In this document: piece after piece, positions 37,995 through 50,957 of the stretch
Layout: the number at the start of each line of letters is the position of its first letter
Numbering within the stretch: position 1 is the first letter of the stretch
NCBI GenBank assembly: GCA_930367215.1
Contig: OV884059.1
Span: 59,429,393-59,493,392 of the forward strand
From: Pollenia angustigena
Lineage: Eukaryota; Arthropoda; Insecta; Diptera; Polleniidae
DNA: 64,000 bases
Direction: 5' to 3'
Translations under genes and position numbers: made by a program
The notes under the pieces: generated by a model
What the model was told of the DNA's origin: nothing
The model's input: only the letters and a program-made list of their open reading frames with translations
Database searches by the model: none

Positions 37995-38310
37995 AGCGGC
38001 CCATACACTTGCAATATTACTGTATATGATATTCGCCATATTATTTAAATTTTGTCCTATATTATGCAATAAGTCGCACAATGGTTTCATTCATTCAATA
38101 AAAAGGTGAACATAAACTATAGGAATAGCATAAACAGCATTATACAATGTTGCCAACACATTTCACTTTCTTTTCGTTGTGCAATAAAAATCAAAAGTCT
38201 TTTGATTGTTGCCAATATATTGTGCTACCATCGAATATCGCATACACATTGGCTATATAATTGTACAATACGTAAAATTGAACAATTTTATTGCAAGTGT
38301 ATGATCCGCT
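37995..38310. mobile_element. Harbinger-type MITE, copy in C6
   Basis: 316 bp with TTA on both sides. Confidence 0.8.
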
Positions 38311-39198
38311 TTAGCGATTAAAACTAAAATAAATTGTTATAAACTAACTTTTACGCAATTAATGATGACTGTTTTTTTAAAATATAAAAAAAATAATCTG
38401 GTCTAAATATGTCTGTAAATTCTTTTAAATCAAAATAGCTATAAAACCGTTTGTATTTTGTTTTTATTAGAGGGCCTTCCAATTTCAAGGTTAACCAATT
38501 GTGGTATTTATATCTGATGCTTTATCAAATCTACCTAAATACTTGTTTAAATATTACCATTTATTTTAATTTTGTTTAAAATGAGTCACTTAAATGTATA
38601 AGGATTTAAAACAATATAATGAACAACTTTAAGAATTATTTGTAGCGTTTTCAAAATAATTTTTAGCATTTCTTTGCCTTGCCTAATGTCAGAGTAAGCT
38701 GTGAACAAATTTTAAGATCTGTTTCTATGTCATTGGGTTCGTCAATAAAATTATCCTAACTTAAATGTTTCTAGCTTTTTGATTAAATTAAACATTTACG
38801 TACGCAAATACTTATTGTTGAATGTTTTGTTTTCAAATAACAAATGGGATTTTTTTTAGAAATAATAATATTTTTTAAAAATAATATGGCAACACGTGTA
38901 AGATTTTTGAATTGAAATGTAAGAAGAGACAATCCGTCTCTATAACTGAAAAAAAAGCAACAATCATGAAAACAATGCCTACCAATACACATAAATAACT
39001 TTTGCATATTCGTACATACTTAGGTATTTAAATTTAAGCCAAAAACAAATTGTAAAATATGTTTTTTGTTTCACATGTAAGGCGAACGATGCATATTTAT
39101 ATTGTCAATAAAATAAAAAAATCAAAAATCGCTGAATAATTTTAAAATCGTTTATAGAAATATTTATGGAAAAAGTTAAAAAATTTTTGTTTGGTAAA

Positions 39199-39281
39199 GG
39201 TGGAGATGCCGAGATTTGAACCCCGGCAATATAACAAACAAACCTTCTTGGGCAACCGCCCAGACCATTGAGCTATTAACC
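39199..39281 (-). tRNA. tRNA-like module T2, copy in C6
   Basis: Boxes intact. Confidence 0.5.
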
Positions 39282-39404
39282 TTGTTAATAATAAAGCATT
39301 ATAATAGAATATACTTCGTCATATTATTAGTTTAATTTGTAGGTATGTATTTTTCAATTAAAGCGAACAATCATGTACAAGCATGTGTACATGTTTCAAA
39401 TAAA

Positions 39405-40250
39405 AAAACAAAAAAACAACAACCACAAGGGTTTTTTTTTGGAAAAATTAGAGGCAGTCGTGGTTTTTTGATCATATCTCAGCCATTTGAGGACCGATCT
39501 TGCTGAAATTCAATAGCAAGAAATGGTGGACTATATGAGTTATTTTGGCTATAAAACTTGGACTCGGGAAGATCTATGGTTCCTGAGAATGGGTATTTTT
39601 CAAAAAAAAATTAATATTTTGGTCATAAGTTTTTCGTATCTGAACCGATTTTCCCGAGTTTTTTATAAAATATGTTCTACTAAAAATTTCCGATATTTTG
39701 GTATATAAGTCATATCCATAGGACATATGACAGCCCTAAAATTTAGGTTTTTATACAATTTTTAATTTTTTTTGTACGGGAGGTACCACGCCCACTTCTC
39801 CAATCCCGCCCACATTTTGTAGGGTGGTGTGTATTGACAACCTTAATGTTTGTACCTAATTTGGAAACTTTGGCTCTTGCCGTTCTCCAGATATACAGAA
39901 AAAAGCAATAAAAATACAACAACAACAAGGGATTTTTGGAAAAAATTAGAGGCAGTCGTGGTTTTTTGATCATATCTCAGCCATTTGTGGACCGATCTTG
40001 CCGAATTTCAATAGCAAGAAATGGTGGACTATATGTGACATAAATGTAAAACAACCTAGCCGCTATCATGTCTGGATTATCCGGAAAACACATATCAAAC
40101 GTAAGACGGACAGACGGACAGACGGACATCGTTAAATCAACTTCTCTTCTCATATGGACCCAGAATATATATACTTTATGGGGTCTAAAATCAATATTGT
40201 GGAAATTACAAACTTATATATACCCTTTTACACCTGTGGTGAAGGGTATA
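39405..40250 (+). mobile_element. Partial DINE-like segment
   Basis: Shares three private variants with 32515-33354, offset 6,895 bp, which marks the two as products of one larger duplication. Confidence 0.65.
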
Positions 40251-40437
40251 AAAATAAGGGTATAAAAAGGGTAAATTAAAAGGCGTAAATATGTATAAAA
40301 TATACGTATATGAAGTTCATAAATATATTTAAAAAATTTTAAAAAGTGAAAAACTGACCAATTTCTTTTTAGATAAAAAGATTTATAAAATAAAAAAACA
40401 AAAAACAAAAAATAAAAAACAAAAAAAAGAATGGAAT

Positions 40438-40512
40438 GAATGGGATTCGAACCAGTAAACCAATAAGACATTGTTAATAGGCAGACCGTTTAGACCGTTC
40501 GACCATCGAACC
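40438..40512 (-). tRNA. tRNA-like module T1, copy in C7
   Basis: Boxes and T8 run intact. Confidence 0.5.
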
Positions 40513-40857
40513 GCATGAGAAGTCGTTGTTGATTTGAGTATTTGATATCCATAATTATTTATATTAAATTAAAGTATGTATGTGTTTGTTGTTTGTGTGT
40601 AATACAGAAGGTAATATTAAATAAAAAAAAAAAAGAAGTTTACCGCAAGTATTTTAAATGAAAAAAACCACAAAAAAAAACAACTATTTTACAGGGTTAC
40701 CATTAACCGTTTTGAAACGTAAACTTTCGTTTTGGTTAATAAAAGTCGCAAACCAATTTAAATGTTTTTTATTTATCAATAATACAACATAAACATACCA
40801 AGAAATTGCTTAAATTGTGTATGCTTTTAAATCGCTTTTGTGCAGAAGATATTATCA

Positions 40858-41049
40858 GGCCTGTTCTGAAAATCACTTTAACTCAAATCACGTGATTTGA
40901 AATCACATGTGCCTACTGAAATCACACGTGTGATATTTTAGCGTCCCGTTTTTGTGTGATCTTCAATTGCAGAAAGCACACCAAGAAACACAACAACGGT
41001 ATGACTTTCAAAACACCACAAAGTCACAGGTGTGATTTCAGAACAGGCC
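40858..41049. mobile_element. Palindrome-rich MITE, copy in C7
   Basis: 192 bp, palindromes intact. Confidence 0.65.
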
Positions 41050-41788
41050 CGTATATAGGTATATATGAATCTATTTTTGTATAAATTGTCTAAAAAAGTG
41101 ACTAATATGTTATCAATGTCAGCAATAAAAAGGCAAATATTGCTTTTAATATTTTGACGACACTAGATGACTGTTCGTTATGTTAGCGGTTTTTTGTAGT
41201 CGTAAAATTATATGATGAGGGCATTTCTAATATTCCCTAAATACAATTTTTTTTAGAGTGGATAACCCTGCTTGTTTGTATGGTTTTTAAGCAGTGTGAC
41301 CATTTTGGCAATTTTGCAGCTTTACTTAGATTAAAAATTTTAATTTAGCTAAAATACTTTCATTAAGCGCTTCGCATTTTTTTAAGCATTTTAATTGAAT
41401 GTTTCTAGCTTTTTTAGAATTATTTTAAAAATTGAAGAATAGGTATTGATATAACTTAAGTTTTTTATGTATTATAATAAATTATAATAAATTTTGACTA
41501 AAAAAAATAGTTGTAGTCAAAATGAAATTTCGTATGGAAATGGATAATTCTTATTTTATTGTAAAAAAATTTTCATTTTATTTTTTTACAAGACGATAAG
41601 CCTGCATGTTTGGGCGATTTTTAATGAAGACTTTTAAGTAGTGTGGGAATTTTTTATTTTTGAAAGTAAATTCAGCACAAAAAACTTAGATTTAGCTGTA
41701 AAATTTCCATTTGGCATTTTATTAGCTTTTTAGAAAAATGTTTTAAGCTTCTTTTGATTAATTTTTAAAGTTGGATGAAATAGTCTTA

Positions 41789-42104
41789 AGCGGCCCATAC
41801 ACTTGCAATATTACTGTATATGATATTCGCCATATTATTTAAATTTTGTCCTATATTATGCAATAAGTCGCACAATGGTTTCATTCATTCAATAAAAAGG
41901 TGAACATAAACTATAGGAATAGCATAAACAGCATTATACAATGTTGCCAACACATTTCACTTTCTTTTCGTTGTGCAATAAAAATCAAAAGTCTTTTGAT
42001 TGTTGCCAATATATTGTGCTACCATCGAATATCGCATACACATTGGCTATATAATTGTACAATACGTAAAATTGAACAATTTTATTGCAAGTGTATGATC
42101 CGCT
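41789..42104. mobile_element. Harbinger-type MITE, copy in C7
   Basis: 316 bp with TTA on both sides. Confidence 0.8.
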
Positions 42105-42992
42105 TTAGCGATTAAAACTAAAATAAATTGTTATAAACTAACTTTTACGCAATTAATGATGACTGTTTTTTTAAAATATAAAAAAAATAATCTGGTCTAA
42201 ATATGTCTGTAAATTCTTTTAAATCAAAATAGCTATAAAACCGTTTGTATTTTGTTTTTATTAGAGGGCCTTCCAATTTCAAGGTTAACCAATTGTGGTA
42301 TTTATATCTGATGCTTTATCAAATCTACCTAAATACTTGTTTAAATATTACCATTTATTTTAATTTTGTTTAAAATGAGTCACTTAAATGTATAAGGATT
42401 TAAAACAATATAATGAACAACTTTAAGAATTATTTGTAGCGTTTTCAAAATAATTTTTAGCATTTCTTTGCCTTGCCTAATGTCAGAGTAAGCTGTGAAC
42501 AAATTTTAAGATCTGTTTCTATGTCATTGGGTTCGTCAATAAAATTATCCTAACTTAAATGTTTCTAGCTTTTTGATTAAATTAAACATTTACGTACGCA
42601 AATACTTATTGTTGAATGTTTTGTTTTCAAATAACAAATGGGATTTTTTTTAGAAATAATAATATTTTTTAAAAATAATATGGCAACACGTGTAAGATTT
42701 TTGAATTGAAATGTAAGAAGAGACAATCCGTCTCTATAACTGAAAAAAAAGCAACAATCATGAAAACAATGCCTACCAATACACATAAATAACTTTTGCA
42801 TATTCGTACATACTTAGGTATTTAAATTTAAGCCAAAAACAAATTGTAAAATATGTTTTTTGTTTCACATGTAAGGCGAACGATGCATATTTATATTGTC
42901 AATAAAATAAAAAAATCAAAAATCGCTGAATAATTTTAAAATCGTTTATAGAAATATTTATGGAAAAAGTTAAAAAATTTTTGTTTGGTAAA

Positions 42993-43075
42993 GGTGGAGA
43001 TGCCGAGATTTGAACCCCGGCAATATAACAAACAAACCTTCTTGGGCAACCGCCCAGACCATTGAGCTATTAACC
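42993..43075 (-). tRNA. tRNA-like module T2, copy in C7
   Basis: Boxes intact. Confidence 0.5.
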
Positions 43076-43199
43076 TTGTTAATAATAAAGCATTATAATA
43101 GAATATACTTCGTCATATTATTAGTTTAATTTGTAGGTATGTATTTTTCAATTAAAGCGAACAATCATGTACAAGCATGTGTACATGTTTCAAATAAAA

Positions 43200-44056
43200 A
43201 AACAAAAAAACAACAACCACAAGGGTTTTTTTTTGGAAAAATTAGAGGCAGTCGTGGTTTTTTGATCATATCTCAGCCATTTGAGGACCGATCTTGCTGA
43301 AATTCAATAGCAAGAAATGGTGGACTATATGAGTTATTTTGGCTATAAAACTTGGACTCGGGAAGATCTATGGTTCCTGAGAATGGGTATTTTTCAAAAA
43401 AAAATTAATATTTTGGTCATAAATTTTTCGTATCTGAACCGATTTTCCCGAGTTTTTTATAAAATATGTTCTACTAAAAATTTCCGATATTTTGGTATAT
43501 AAGTCATATCCATAGGACATATGACAGCCCTAAAATTTAGGTTTTTATACAATTTTTAATTTTTTTTGTACGGGAGGTACCACGCCCACTTCTCCAATCC
43601 CGCCCACATTTTGTAGGGTGGTGTGTATTGACAACCTTAATGTTTGTACCTAATTTGGAAACTTTGGCTCTTGCCGTTCTCCAGATATACAGAAAAAAGC
43701 AATAAAAATACAACAACAACAAGGGATTTTTGGAAAAAATTAGAGGCAGTCGTGGTTTTTTGATCATATCTCAGCCATTTGTGGACCGATCTTGCTGAAT
43801 TTCAATAGCAAGAAATGGTGGACTATATGTGACATAAATGTAAAACAACCTAGCCGCTATCATGTCTGGATTATCCGGAAAACACATATCAAACGTAAGA
43901 CGGACAGACGGACAGACGGACATCGTTAAATCAACTTCTCTTCTCATATGGACCCAGAATATATATACTTTATGGGGTCTAAAATCAATATTGTGGAAAT
44001 TACAAACGTTATGACAAACTTATATATACCCTTTTACACCTGTGGTGAAGGGTATA
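43200..44056 (+). mobile_element. Partial DINE-like segment
   Basis: Three octamers; retains the 8 bp (GTTATGAC) lost in 32515-33354 and 39405-40250. Confidence 0.65.
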
Positions 44057-44236
44057 AAAATAAGGGTATAAAAAGGGTAAATTAAAAGGCGTAAATATGT
44101 ATAAAATATACGTATATGAAGTTCATAAATATATTTAAAAAATTTTAAAAAGTGAAAAACTGACCAATTTCTTTTTAGATAAAAAGATTTATAAAATAAA
44201 AAAACAAAAAATAAAAAACAAAAAAAAGAATGGAAT

Positions 44237-44311
44237 GAATGGGATTCGAACCAGTAAACCAATAAGACATTGTTAATAGGCAGACCGTTTAGACCGTTCG
44301 ACCATCGAACC
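44237..44311 (-). tRNA. tRNA-like module T1, copy in C8
   Basis: Boxes intact; the 5' flank reads GCATGGGAAG on plus rather than GCATGAGAAG. Confidence 0.5.
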
Positions 44312-44657
44312 GCATGGGAAGTCGTTGTTGATTTGAGTATTTGATATCCATAATTATTTATATTAAATTAAAGTATGTATGTGTTTGTTGTTTGTGTGTA
44401 ATACAGAAGGTAATATTAAATAAAAAAAAAAAAAGAAGTTTACCGCAAGTATTTTAAATGAAAAAAACCACAAAAAAAAACAACTATTTTACAGGGTTAC
44501 CATTAACCGTTTTGAAACGTAAACTTTCGTTTTGGTTAATAAAAGTCGCAAACCAATTTAAATGTTTTTTATTTATCAATAATACAACATAAACATACCA
44601 AGAAATTGCTTAAATTGTGTATGCTTTTAAATCGCTTTTGTGCAGAAGATATTATCA

Positions 44658-44849
44658 GGCCTGTTCTGAAAATCACTTTAACTCAAATCACGTGATTTGA
44701 AATCACATGTGCCTACTGAAATCACACGTGTGATATTTTAGCGTCCCGTTTTTGTGTGATCTTCAATTGCAGAAAGCACACCAAGAAACACAACAACGGT
44801 ATGACTTTCAAAACACCACAAAGTCACAGGTGTGATTTCAGAACAGGCC
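44658..44849. mobile_element. Palindrome-rich MITE, copy in C8
   Basis: 192 bp, palindromes intact. Confidence 0.65.
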
Positions 44850-45588
44850 CGTATATAGGTATATATGAATCTATTTTTGTATAAATTGTCTAAAAAAGTG
44901 ACTAATATGTTATCAATGTCAGCAATAAAAAGGCAAAGATTGCTTTTAATATTTTGACGACACTAGATGACTGTTCGTTATGTTAGCGGTTTTTTGTAGT
45001 CGTAAAATTATATGATGAGGGCATTTCTAATATTCCCTAAATACAATTTTTTTTAGAGTGGATAACCCTGCTTGTTTGTATGGTTTTTAAGCAGTGTGAC
45101 CATTTTGGCAATTTTGCAGCTTTACTTAGATTAAAAATTTTAATTTAGCTAAAATACTTTCATTAAGCGCTTCGCATTTTTTTAAGCATTTTAATTGAAT
45201 GTTTCTAGCTTTTTTAGAATTATTTTAAAAATTGAAGAATAGGTATTGATATAACTTAAGTTTTTTATGTATTATAATAAATTATAATAAATTTTGACTA
45301 AAAAAAATAGTTGTAGTCAAAATGAAATTTCGTATGGAAATGGATAATTCTTATTTTATTGTAAAAAAATTTTCATTTTATTTTTTTACAAGACGATAAG
45401 CCTGCATGTTTGGGCGATTTTTAATGAAGACTTTTAAGTAGTGTGGGAATTTTTTATTTTTGAAAGTAAATTCAGCACAAAAAACTTAGATTTAGCTGTA
45501 AAATTTCCATTTGGCATTTTATTAGCTTTTTAGAAAAATGTTTTAAGCTTCTTTTGATTAATTTTTAAAGTTGGATGAAATAGTCTTA

Positions 45589-45904
45589 AGCGGCCCATAC
45601 ACTTGCAATATTACTGTATATGATATTCGCCATATTATTTAAATTTTGTCCTATATTATGCAATAAGTCGCACAATGGTTTCATTCATTCAATAAAAAGG
45701 TGAACATAAACTATAGGAATAGCATAAACAGCATTATACAATGTTGCCAACACATTTCACTTTCTTTTCGTTGTGCAATAAAAATCAAAAGTCTTTTGAA
45801 TGTTGCCAATATATTGTGCTACCATCGAATATCGCATACACATTGGCTATATAATTGTACAATACGTAAAATTGAACAATTTTATTGCAAGTGTATGATC
45901 CGCT
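45589..45904. mobile_element. Harbinger-type MITE, copy in C8
   Basis: 316 bp; the central hairpin has one mismatch (CTTTTGAATG for CTTTTGATTG). Confidence 0.8.
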
Positions 45905-46791
45905 TTAGCGATTAAAACTAAAATAAATTGTTATAAACTAACTTTTACGCAATTAATGATGACTGTTTTTTTAAAATATAAAAAAAATAATCTGGTCTAA
46001 ATATGTCTGTAAATTCTTTTAAATCAAAATAGCTATAAAACCGTTTGTATTTTGTTTTTATTAGAGGGCCTTCCAATTTCAAGGTTAACCAATTGTGGTA
46101 TTTATATCTGATGCTTTATCAAATCTACCTAAATACTTGTTTAAATATTACCATTTATTTTAATTTTGTTTAAAATGAGTCACTTAAATGTATAAGGATT
46201 TAAAACAATATAATGAACAACTTTAAGAATTATTTGTAGCGTTTTCAAAATAATTTTTAGCATTTCTTTGCCTTGCCTAATGTCAGAGTAAGCTGTGAAC
46301 AAATTTTAAGATCTGTTTCTATGTCATTGGGTTCGTCAATAAAATTATCCTAACTTAAATGTTTCTAGCTTTTTGATTAAATTAAACATTTACGTACGCA
46401 AATACTTATTGTTGAATGTTTTGTTTTCAAATAACAAATGGGATTTTTTTTAGAAATAATAATATTTTTTAAAAATAATATGGCAACACGTGTAAGATTT
46501 TTGAATTGAAATGTAAGAAGAGACAATCCGTCTCTATAACTGAAAAAAAGCAACAATCATGAAAACAATGCCTACCAATACACATAAATAACTTTTGCAT
46601 ATTCGTACATACTTAGGTATTTAAATTTAAGCCAAAAACAAATTGTAAAATATGTTTTTTGTTTCACATGTAAGGCGAACGATGCATATTTATATTGTCA
46701 ATAAAATAAAAAAATCAAAAATCGCTGAATAATTTTAAAATCGTTTATAGAAATATTTATGGAAAAAGTTAAAAAATTTTTGTTTGGTAAA

Positions 46792-46874
46792 GGTGGAGAT
46801 GCCGAGATTTGAACCCCGGCAATATAACAAACAAACCTTCTTGGGCAACCGCCCAGACCATTGAGCTATTAACC
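46792..46874 (-). tRNA. tRNA-like module T2, copy in C8
   Basis: Boxes intact; 64 bp from the outer transposon insertion. Confidence 0.5.
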
Positions 46875-46938
46875 TTGTTAATAATAAAGCATTATAATAG
46901 AATATACTTCGTCATATTATTAGTTTAATTTGTAGGTA

Positions 46939-48319
46939 CAGTACTTTTCGTTTATAGTCACTACGCTTATAGTCACATTAGCGATATAGTCCATTTTATC
47001 TGTTTATTTTGCCGCTATAAGTTAATTTTATATAAAGTATTAACGTTATAGTCCATTTAGCGATTTAAGCACATTTGCCATATATGCCATCTATCAAGAG
47101 TCATCAAAGGGAAAAGTAAGGCAAATTAATGGCGTTATTGTCACATTAGCCAAATTTACTAAGTTCTTTTTAGTTTTCGAATCAAAAATCCATCCAAAGA
47201 AAGAATGAATTAAATCATTTAATTCTTGTCATCAACTCTTTATTCGTAAAAAAATAGTTTTTGCCGTTGGTATCAGCTTGTTATTATTTTAACTATTTTT
47301 TATACAGTATGCAACTCTGTTGTAAAACCATACGCCTAATGTCGGTGTAATTTATATGAATTTTTTATTTCATTTACAGTACACTCGGGAAAACGTCAAC
47401 TAATTAAAACCGAGGTTGTTGACGTTTAACAAATTGTTGACGTTTACGAATGTAAAATTTTTAAATAAAAAACATATCGCTAATGTGCTTTTAAACATTT
47501 TTATCGATTATAAACTAAAACCAAGCATAAACAAATTCAAAAAGGAAACAAAAAAGGAATTTAACCTGACTAGAACCATAGAAGACAACTAGAATCAAAA
47601 GAATACATTTTAAATGAGATCTTATTTTTAATTTTACATGCACACATATGCATTAAAAAAAAATCTGTTATTTTTTCTGCTGTTATTTTTTCTTTCCAAC
47701 ACTTGAAAGAGAGCTTTCTCTCTTAAACGTCTTAATACATACATTTAAGTCATTTTGCCCAACATTCTCGCATTGAGACCATTCCAAAGACCTGTTTAAT
47801 ATTTCGACGGGTCTCACAGGCCTAGGCGTAACTCCACCACTGCGCACTTGTACCCTTTTCTAATAAGTTTGGTAATGTGATACTTATGAGAACAAAAAAG
47901 CAACTGAACATAAATAAAAAGACAATACATACATACAGTTGTAACTTATTTTCTACTCTACTTATAAGGGGAATCCCCAATTTCTGAAATGATTTTATAA
48001 AATAAATGTGTGTGTGTATTTTAACTGCTGCTAAATTCAAAATTTTGTTTTGTTCAGAGTTGACCTTTTAGAGCTTTGTGGTTGGGTTGACGTTTTAGAG
48101 TAGGCAATGTTAAAAAAAAGGGGTTGACGTTTTGGGATGTTGACGTAAACGAGCGTTGATGTTTTCCCGAGTGCACTGTATTCACATAATATGATTATAT
48201 TCGAATTCGGTTATATGCGTCATAGTGGCATATATGTGAATTAGCCTTATAGTCACATTAGCGATATAATCCACGTTATGGTTGCAACTAAAGGATGTGA
48301 CTATAAGCGAAAAGTACTG
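46939..48319. mobile_element. TA-flanked TIR element (Tc1/mariner-pogo-like MITE), outer
   Basis: Ends CAGTACTTTTCGTTTATAGT and ACTATAAGCGAAAAGTACTG are inverted repeats with one mismatch, flanked by TA (46937-46938 and 48320-48321). The uninterrupted site GTAGGTATGTATTT in the other cores shows the TA was single before insertion. TA duplication and CAGT ends are typical of Tc1/mariner, and CAGTA starts recall pogo elements. Both subterminal regions repeat TTATAGTCACATTAGCGATATA-type motifs. Without the inner insertion it is about 577 bp, with no transposase ORF, so it is non-autonomous. It occurs in only one of the cores here, so it postdates their amplification or has not spread. Confidence 0.8.
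47377..48178. mobile_element. TA-flanked TIR element nested in the outer one
   Basis: Ends CAGTACACTCGGGAAAACGT and the inverted ACATCAACGC-side end TTTTCCCGAGTGCACTG match with few changes, and TA lies on both sides (47375-47376, 48179-48180). GTTGACGTTT occurs repeatedly near both ends, as transposase-binding repeats often do. The 802-bp interior has only a 72-codon minus-strand ORF with no recognisable domain. It is younger than the element it sits in. Confidence 0.75.
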
Positions 48320-48381
48320 TATGTATTTTTCAATTAAAGCGAACAATCATGTACAAGCATGTGTACATGTTTCAAATAAAA

Positions 48382-49256
48382 AAACAAAAAAACAACAACC
48401 ACAAGGGTTTTTTTTGGAAAAATTAGAGGCAGTCGTGGTTTTTTGATCATATCTCAGCCATTTGAGGACCGATCTTGCTGAAATTCAATAGCAAGAAATG
48501 GTGGACTATATGAGTTATTTTGGCTATAAAACTTGGACTCGGGAAGATCTATGGTTCCTGAGAATGGGTATTTTTCAAAAAAAAATTAATATTTTGGTCA
48601 TAAATTTTTCGTATCTGAACCGATTTTCCCGAGTTTTTTATAAAATATGTTCTACTAAAAATTTCCGATATTTTGGTATATAAGTCATATCCATAGGACA
48701 TATGACAGCCCTAAAATTTAGGTTTTTATACAATTTTTAATTTTTTTTGTACGGGAGGTACCACGCCCACTTCTCCAATCCCGCCCACATTTTGTAGGGT
48801 GGTGTGTATTGACAACCTTAATGTTTGTACCTAATTTGGAAACTTTGGCTCTTGCCGTTCTCCAGATATACAGAAAAAAGCAATAAAAATACAACAACAA
48901 CAAGGGATTTTTGGAAAAAATTAGAGGCAGTCGTGGTTTTTTGATCATATCTCAGCCATTTGTGGACCGATCTTGCTGAATTTCAATAGCAAGAAATGGT
49001 GGACTATATGTGACATAAATGTAAAACAACCTAGCCGCTATCATGTCTGGATTATCCGGAAAACACATATCAAACGTAAGACGGACAGACGGACAGACGG
49101 ACAGACGGACAGACGGACATCGTTAAATCAACTTCTCTTCTCATATGGACCCAGAATATATATACTTTATGGGGTCTAAAATCAATATTGTGGAAATTAC
49201 AAACGTTATGACAAACTTATATATACCCTTTTACACCTGTGGTGAAGGGTATAAAA
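48382..49256 (+). mobile_element. Partial DINE-like segment, five octamers
   Basis: Five AGACGGAC units (49079-49118), like 10593-11460 and unlike its neighbours with three. Its 3' end joins an A-tract inside the next core. Confidence 0.65.
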
Positions 49257-49289
49257 ACAAAAAATAAAAAACAAAAAAAAGAATGGAAT

Positions 49290-49364
49290 GAATGGGATTC
49301 GAACCAGTAAACCAATAAGACATTGTTAATAGGCAGACCGTTTAGACCGTTCGACCATCGAACC
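49290..49364 (-). tRNA. tRNA-like module T1, copy in C9
   Basis: Boxes and T8 run intact despite the nearby truncation. Confidence 0.5.
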
Positions 49365-49710
49365 GCATGAGAAGTCGTTGTTGATTTGAGTATTTGATAT
49401 CCATAATTATTTATATTAAATTAAAGTATGTATGTGTTTGTTGTTTGTGTGTAATACAGAAGGTAATATTAAATAAAAAAAAAAAAAGAAGTTTACCGCA
49501 AGTATTTTAAATGAAAAAAACCACAAAAAAAAACAACTATTTTACAGGGTTACCATTAACCGTTTTGAAACGTAAACTTTCGTTTTGGTTAATAAAAGTC
49601 GCAAACCAATTTAAATGTTTTTTATTTATCAATAATACAACATAAACATACCAAGAAATTGCTTAAATTGTGTATGCTTTTAAATCGCTTTTGTGCAGAA
49701 GATATTATCA

Positions 49711-49902
49711 GGCCTGTTCTGAAAATCACTTTAACTCAAATCACGTGATTTGAAATCACATGTGCCTACTGAAATCACACGTGTGATATTTTAGCGTCCC
49801 GTTTTTGTGTGATCTTCAATTGCAGAAAGCACACCAAGAAACACAACAACGGTATGACTTTCAAAACACCACAAAGTCACAGGTGTGATTTCAGAACAGG
49901 CC
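49711..49902. mobile_element. Palindrome-rich MITE, copy in C9
   Basis: 192 bp, palindromes intact; the right flank reads GAATATATT, as in B-type cores. Confidence 0.65.
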
Positions 49903-50641
49903 CGTATATAGGTATATATGAATATATTTTTGTATAAATTGTCTAAAAAAGTGACTAATATGTTATCAATGTCAGCAATAAAAAGGCAAATATTGCTTTT
50001 AATATTTTGACGACACTAGATGACTGTTCGTTATGTTAGCGGTTTTTTGTAGTCGTAAAATTATATGATGAGGGCATTTCTAATATTCCCTAAATACAAT
50101 TTTTTTTAGAGTGGATAACCCTGCTTGTTTGTATGGTTTTTAAGCAGTGTGACCATTTTGGCAATTTTGCAGCTTTACTTAGATTAAAAATTTTAATTTA
50201 GCTAAAATACTTTCATTAAGCGCTTCGCATTTTTTTAAGCATTTTAATTGAATGTTTCTAGCTTTTTTAGAATTATTTTAAAAATTGAAGAATAGGTATT
50301 GATATAACTTAAGTTTTTTATGTATTATAATAAATTATAATAAATTTTGACTAAAAAAAATAGTTGTAGTCAAAATGAAATTTCGTATGGAAATGGATAA
50401 TTCTTATTTTATTGTAAAAAAATTTTCATTTTATTTTTTTACAAGACGATAAGCCTGCATGTTTGGGCGATTTTTAATGAAGACTTTTAAGTAGTGTGGG
50501 AATTTTTTATTTTTGAAAGTAAATTCAGCACAAAAAACTTAGATTTAGCTGTAAAATTTCCATTTGGCATTTTATTAGCTTTTTAGAAAAATGTTTTAAG
50601 CTTCTTTTGATTAATTTTTAAAGTTGGATGAAATAGTCTTA

Positions 50642-50957
50642 AGCGGCCCATACACTTGCAATATTACTGTATATGATATTCGCCATATTATTTAAATTTT
50701 GTCCTATATTATGCAATAAGTCGCACAATGGTTTCATTCATTCAATAAAAAGGTGAACATAAACTATAGGAATAGCATAAACAGCATTATACAATGTTGC
50801 CAACACATTTCACTTTCTTTTCGTTGTGCAATAAAAATCAAAAGTCTTTTGATTGTTGCCAATATATTGTGCTACCATCGAATATCGCATACACATTGGC
50901 TATATAATTGTACAATACGTAAAATTGAACAATTTTATTGCAAGTGTATGATCCGCT
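50642..50957. mobile_element. Harbinger-type MITE, copy in C9
   Basis: 316 bp with TTA on both sides. Confidence 0.8.

Larger units (their letters stand above)
36460..39404 (+). repeat. Core monomer C6 (A-type)
   Basis: Complete core following the deleted DINE; lead-in variant shared with C5 and C7. Confidence 0.85.
40251..43199 (+). repeat. Core monomer C7 (A-type)
   Basis: Complete core, near-identical to C5. Confidence 0.85.
44057..48381 (+). repeat. Core monomer C8 (A-type), interrupted by nested elements
   Basis: A normal ~2.9-kb core split in its exit region between GTAGGTA and TATGTATTTTTC by the insertion at 46939-48319. One A is missing in the GAAAAAAAGCAAC run near 46547. Confidence 0.85.

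Noticed and set aside
47822..48040. 72-codon minus-strand ORF as a transposase of the nested TA element
   Set aside because: Too short, with no DDE or helix-turn-helix pattern; the element is best seen as non-autonomous.
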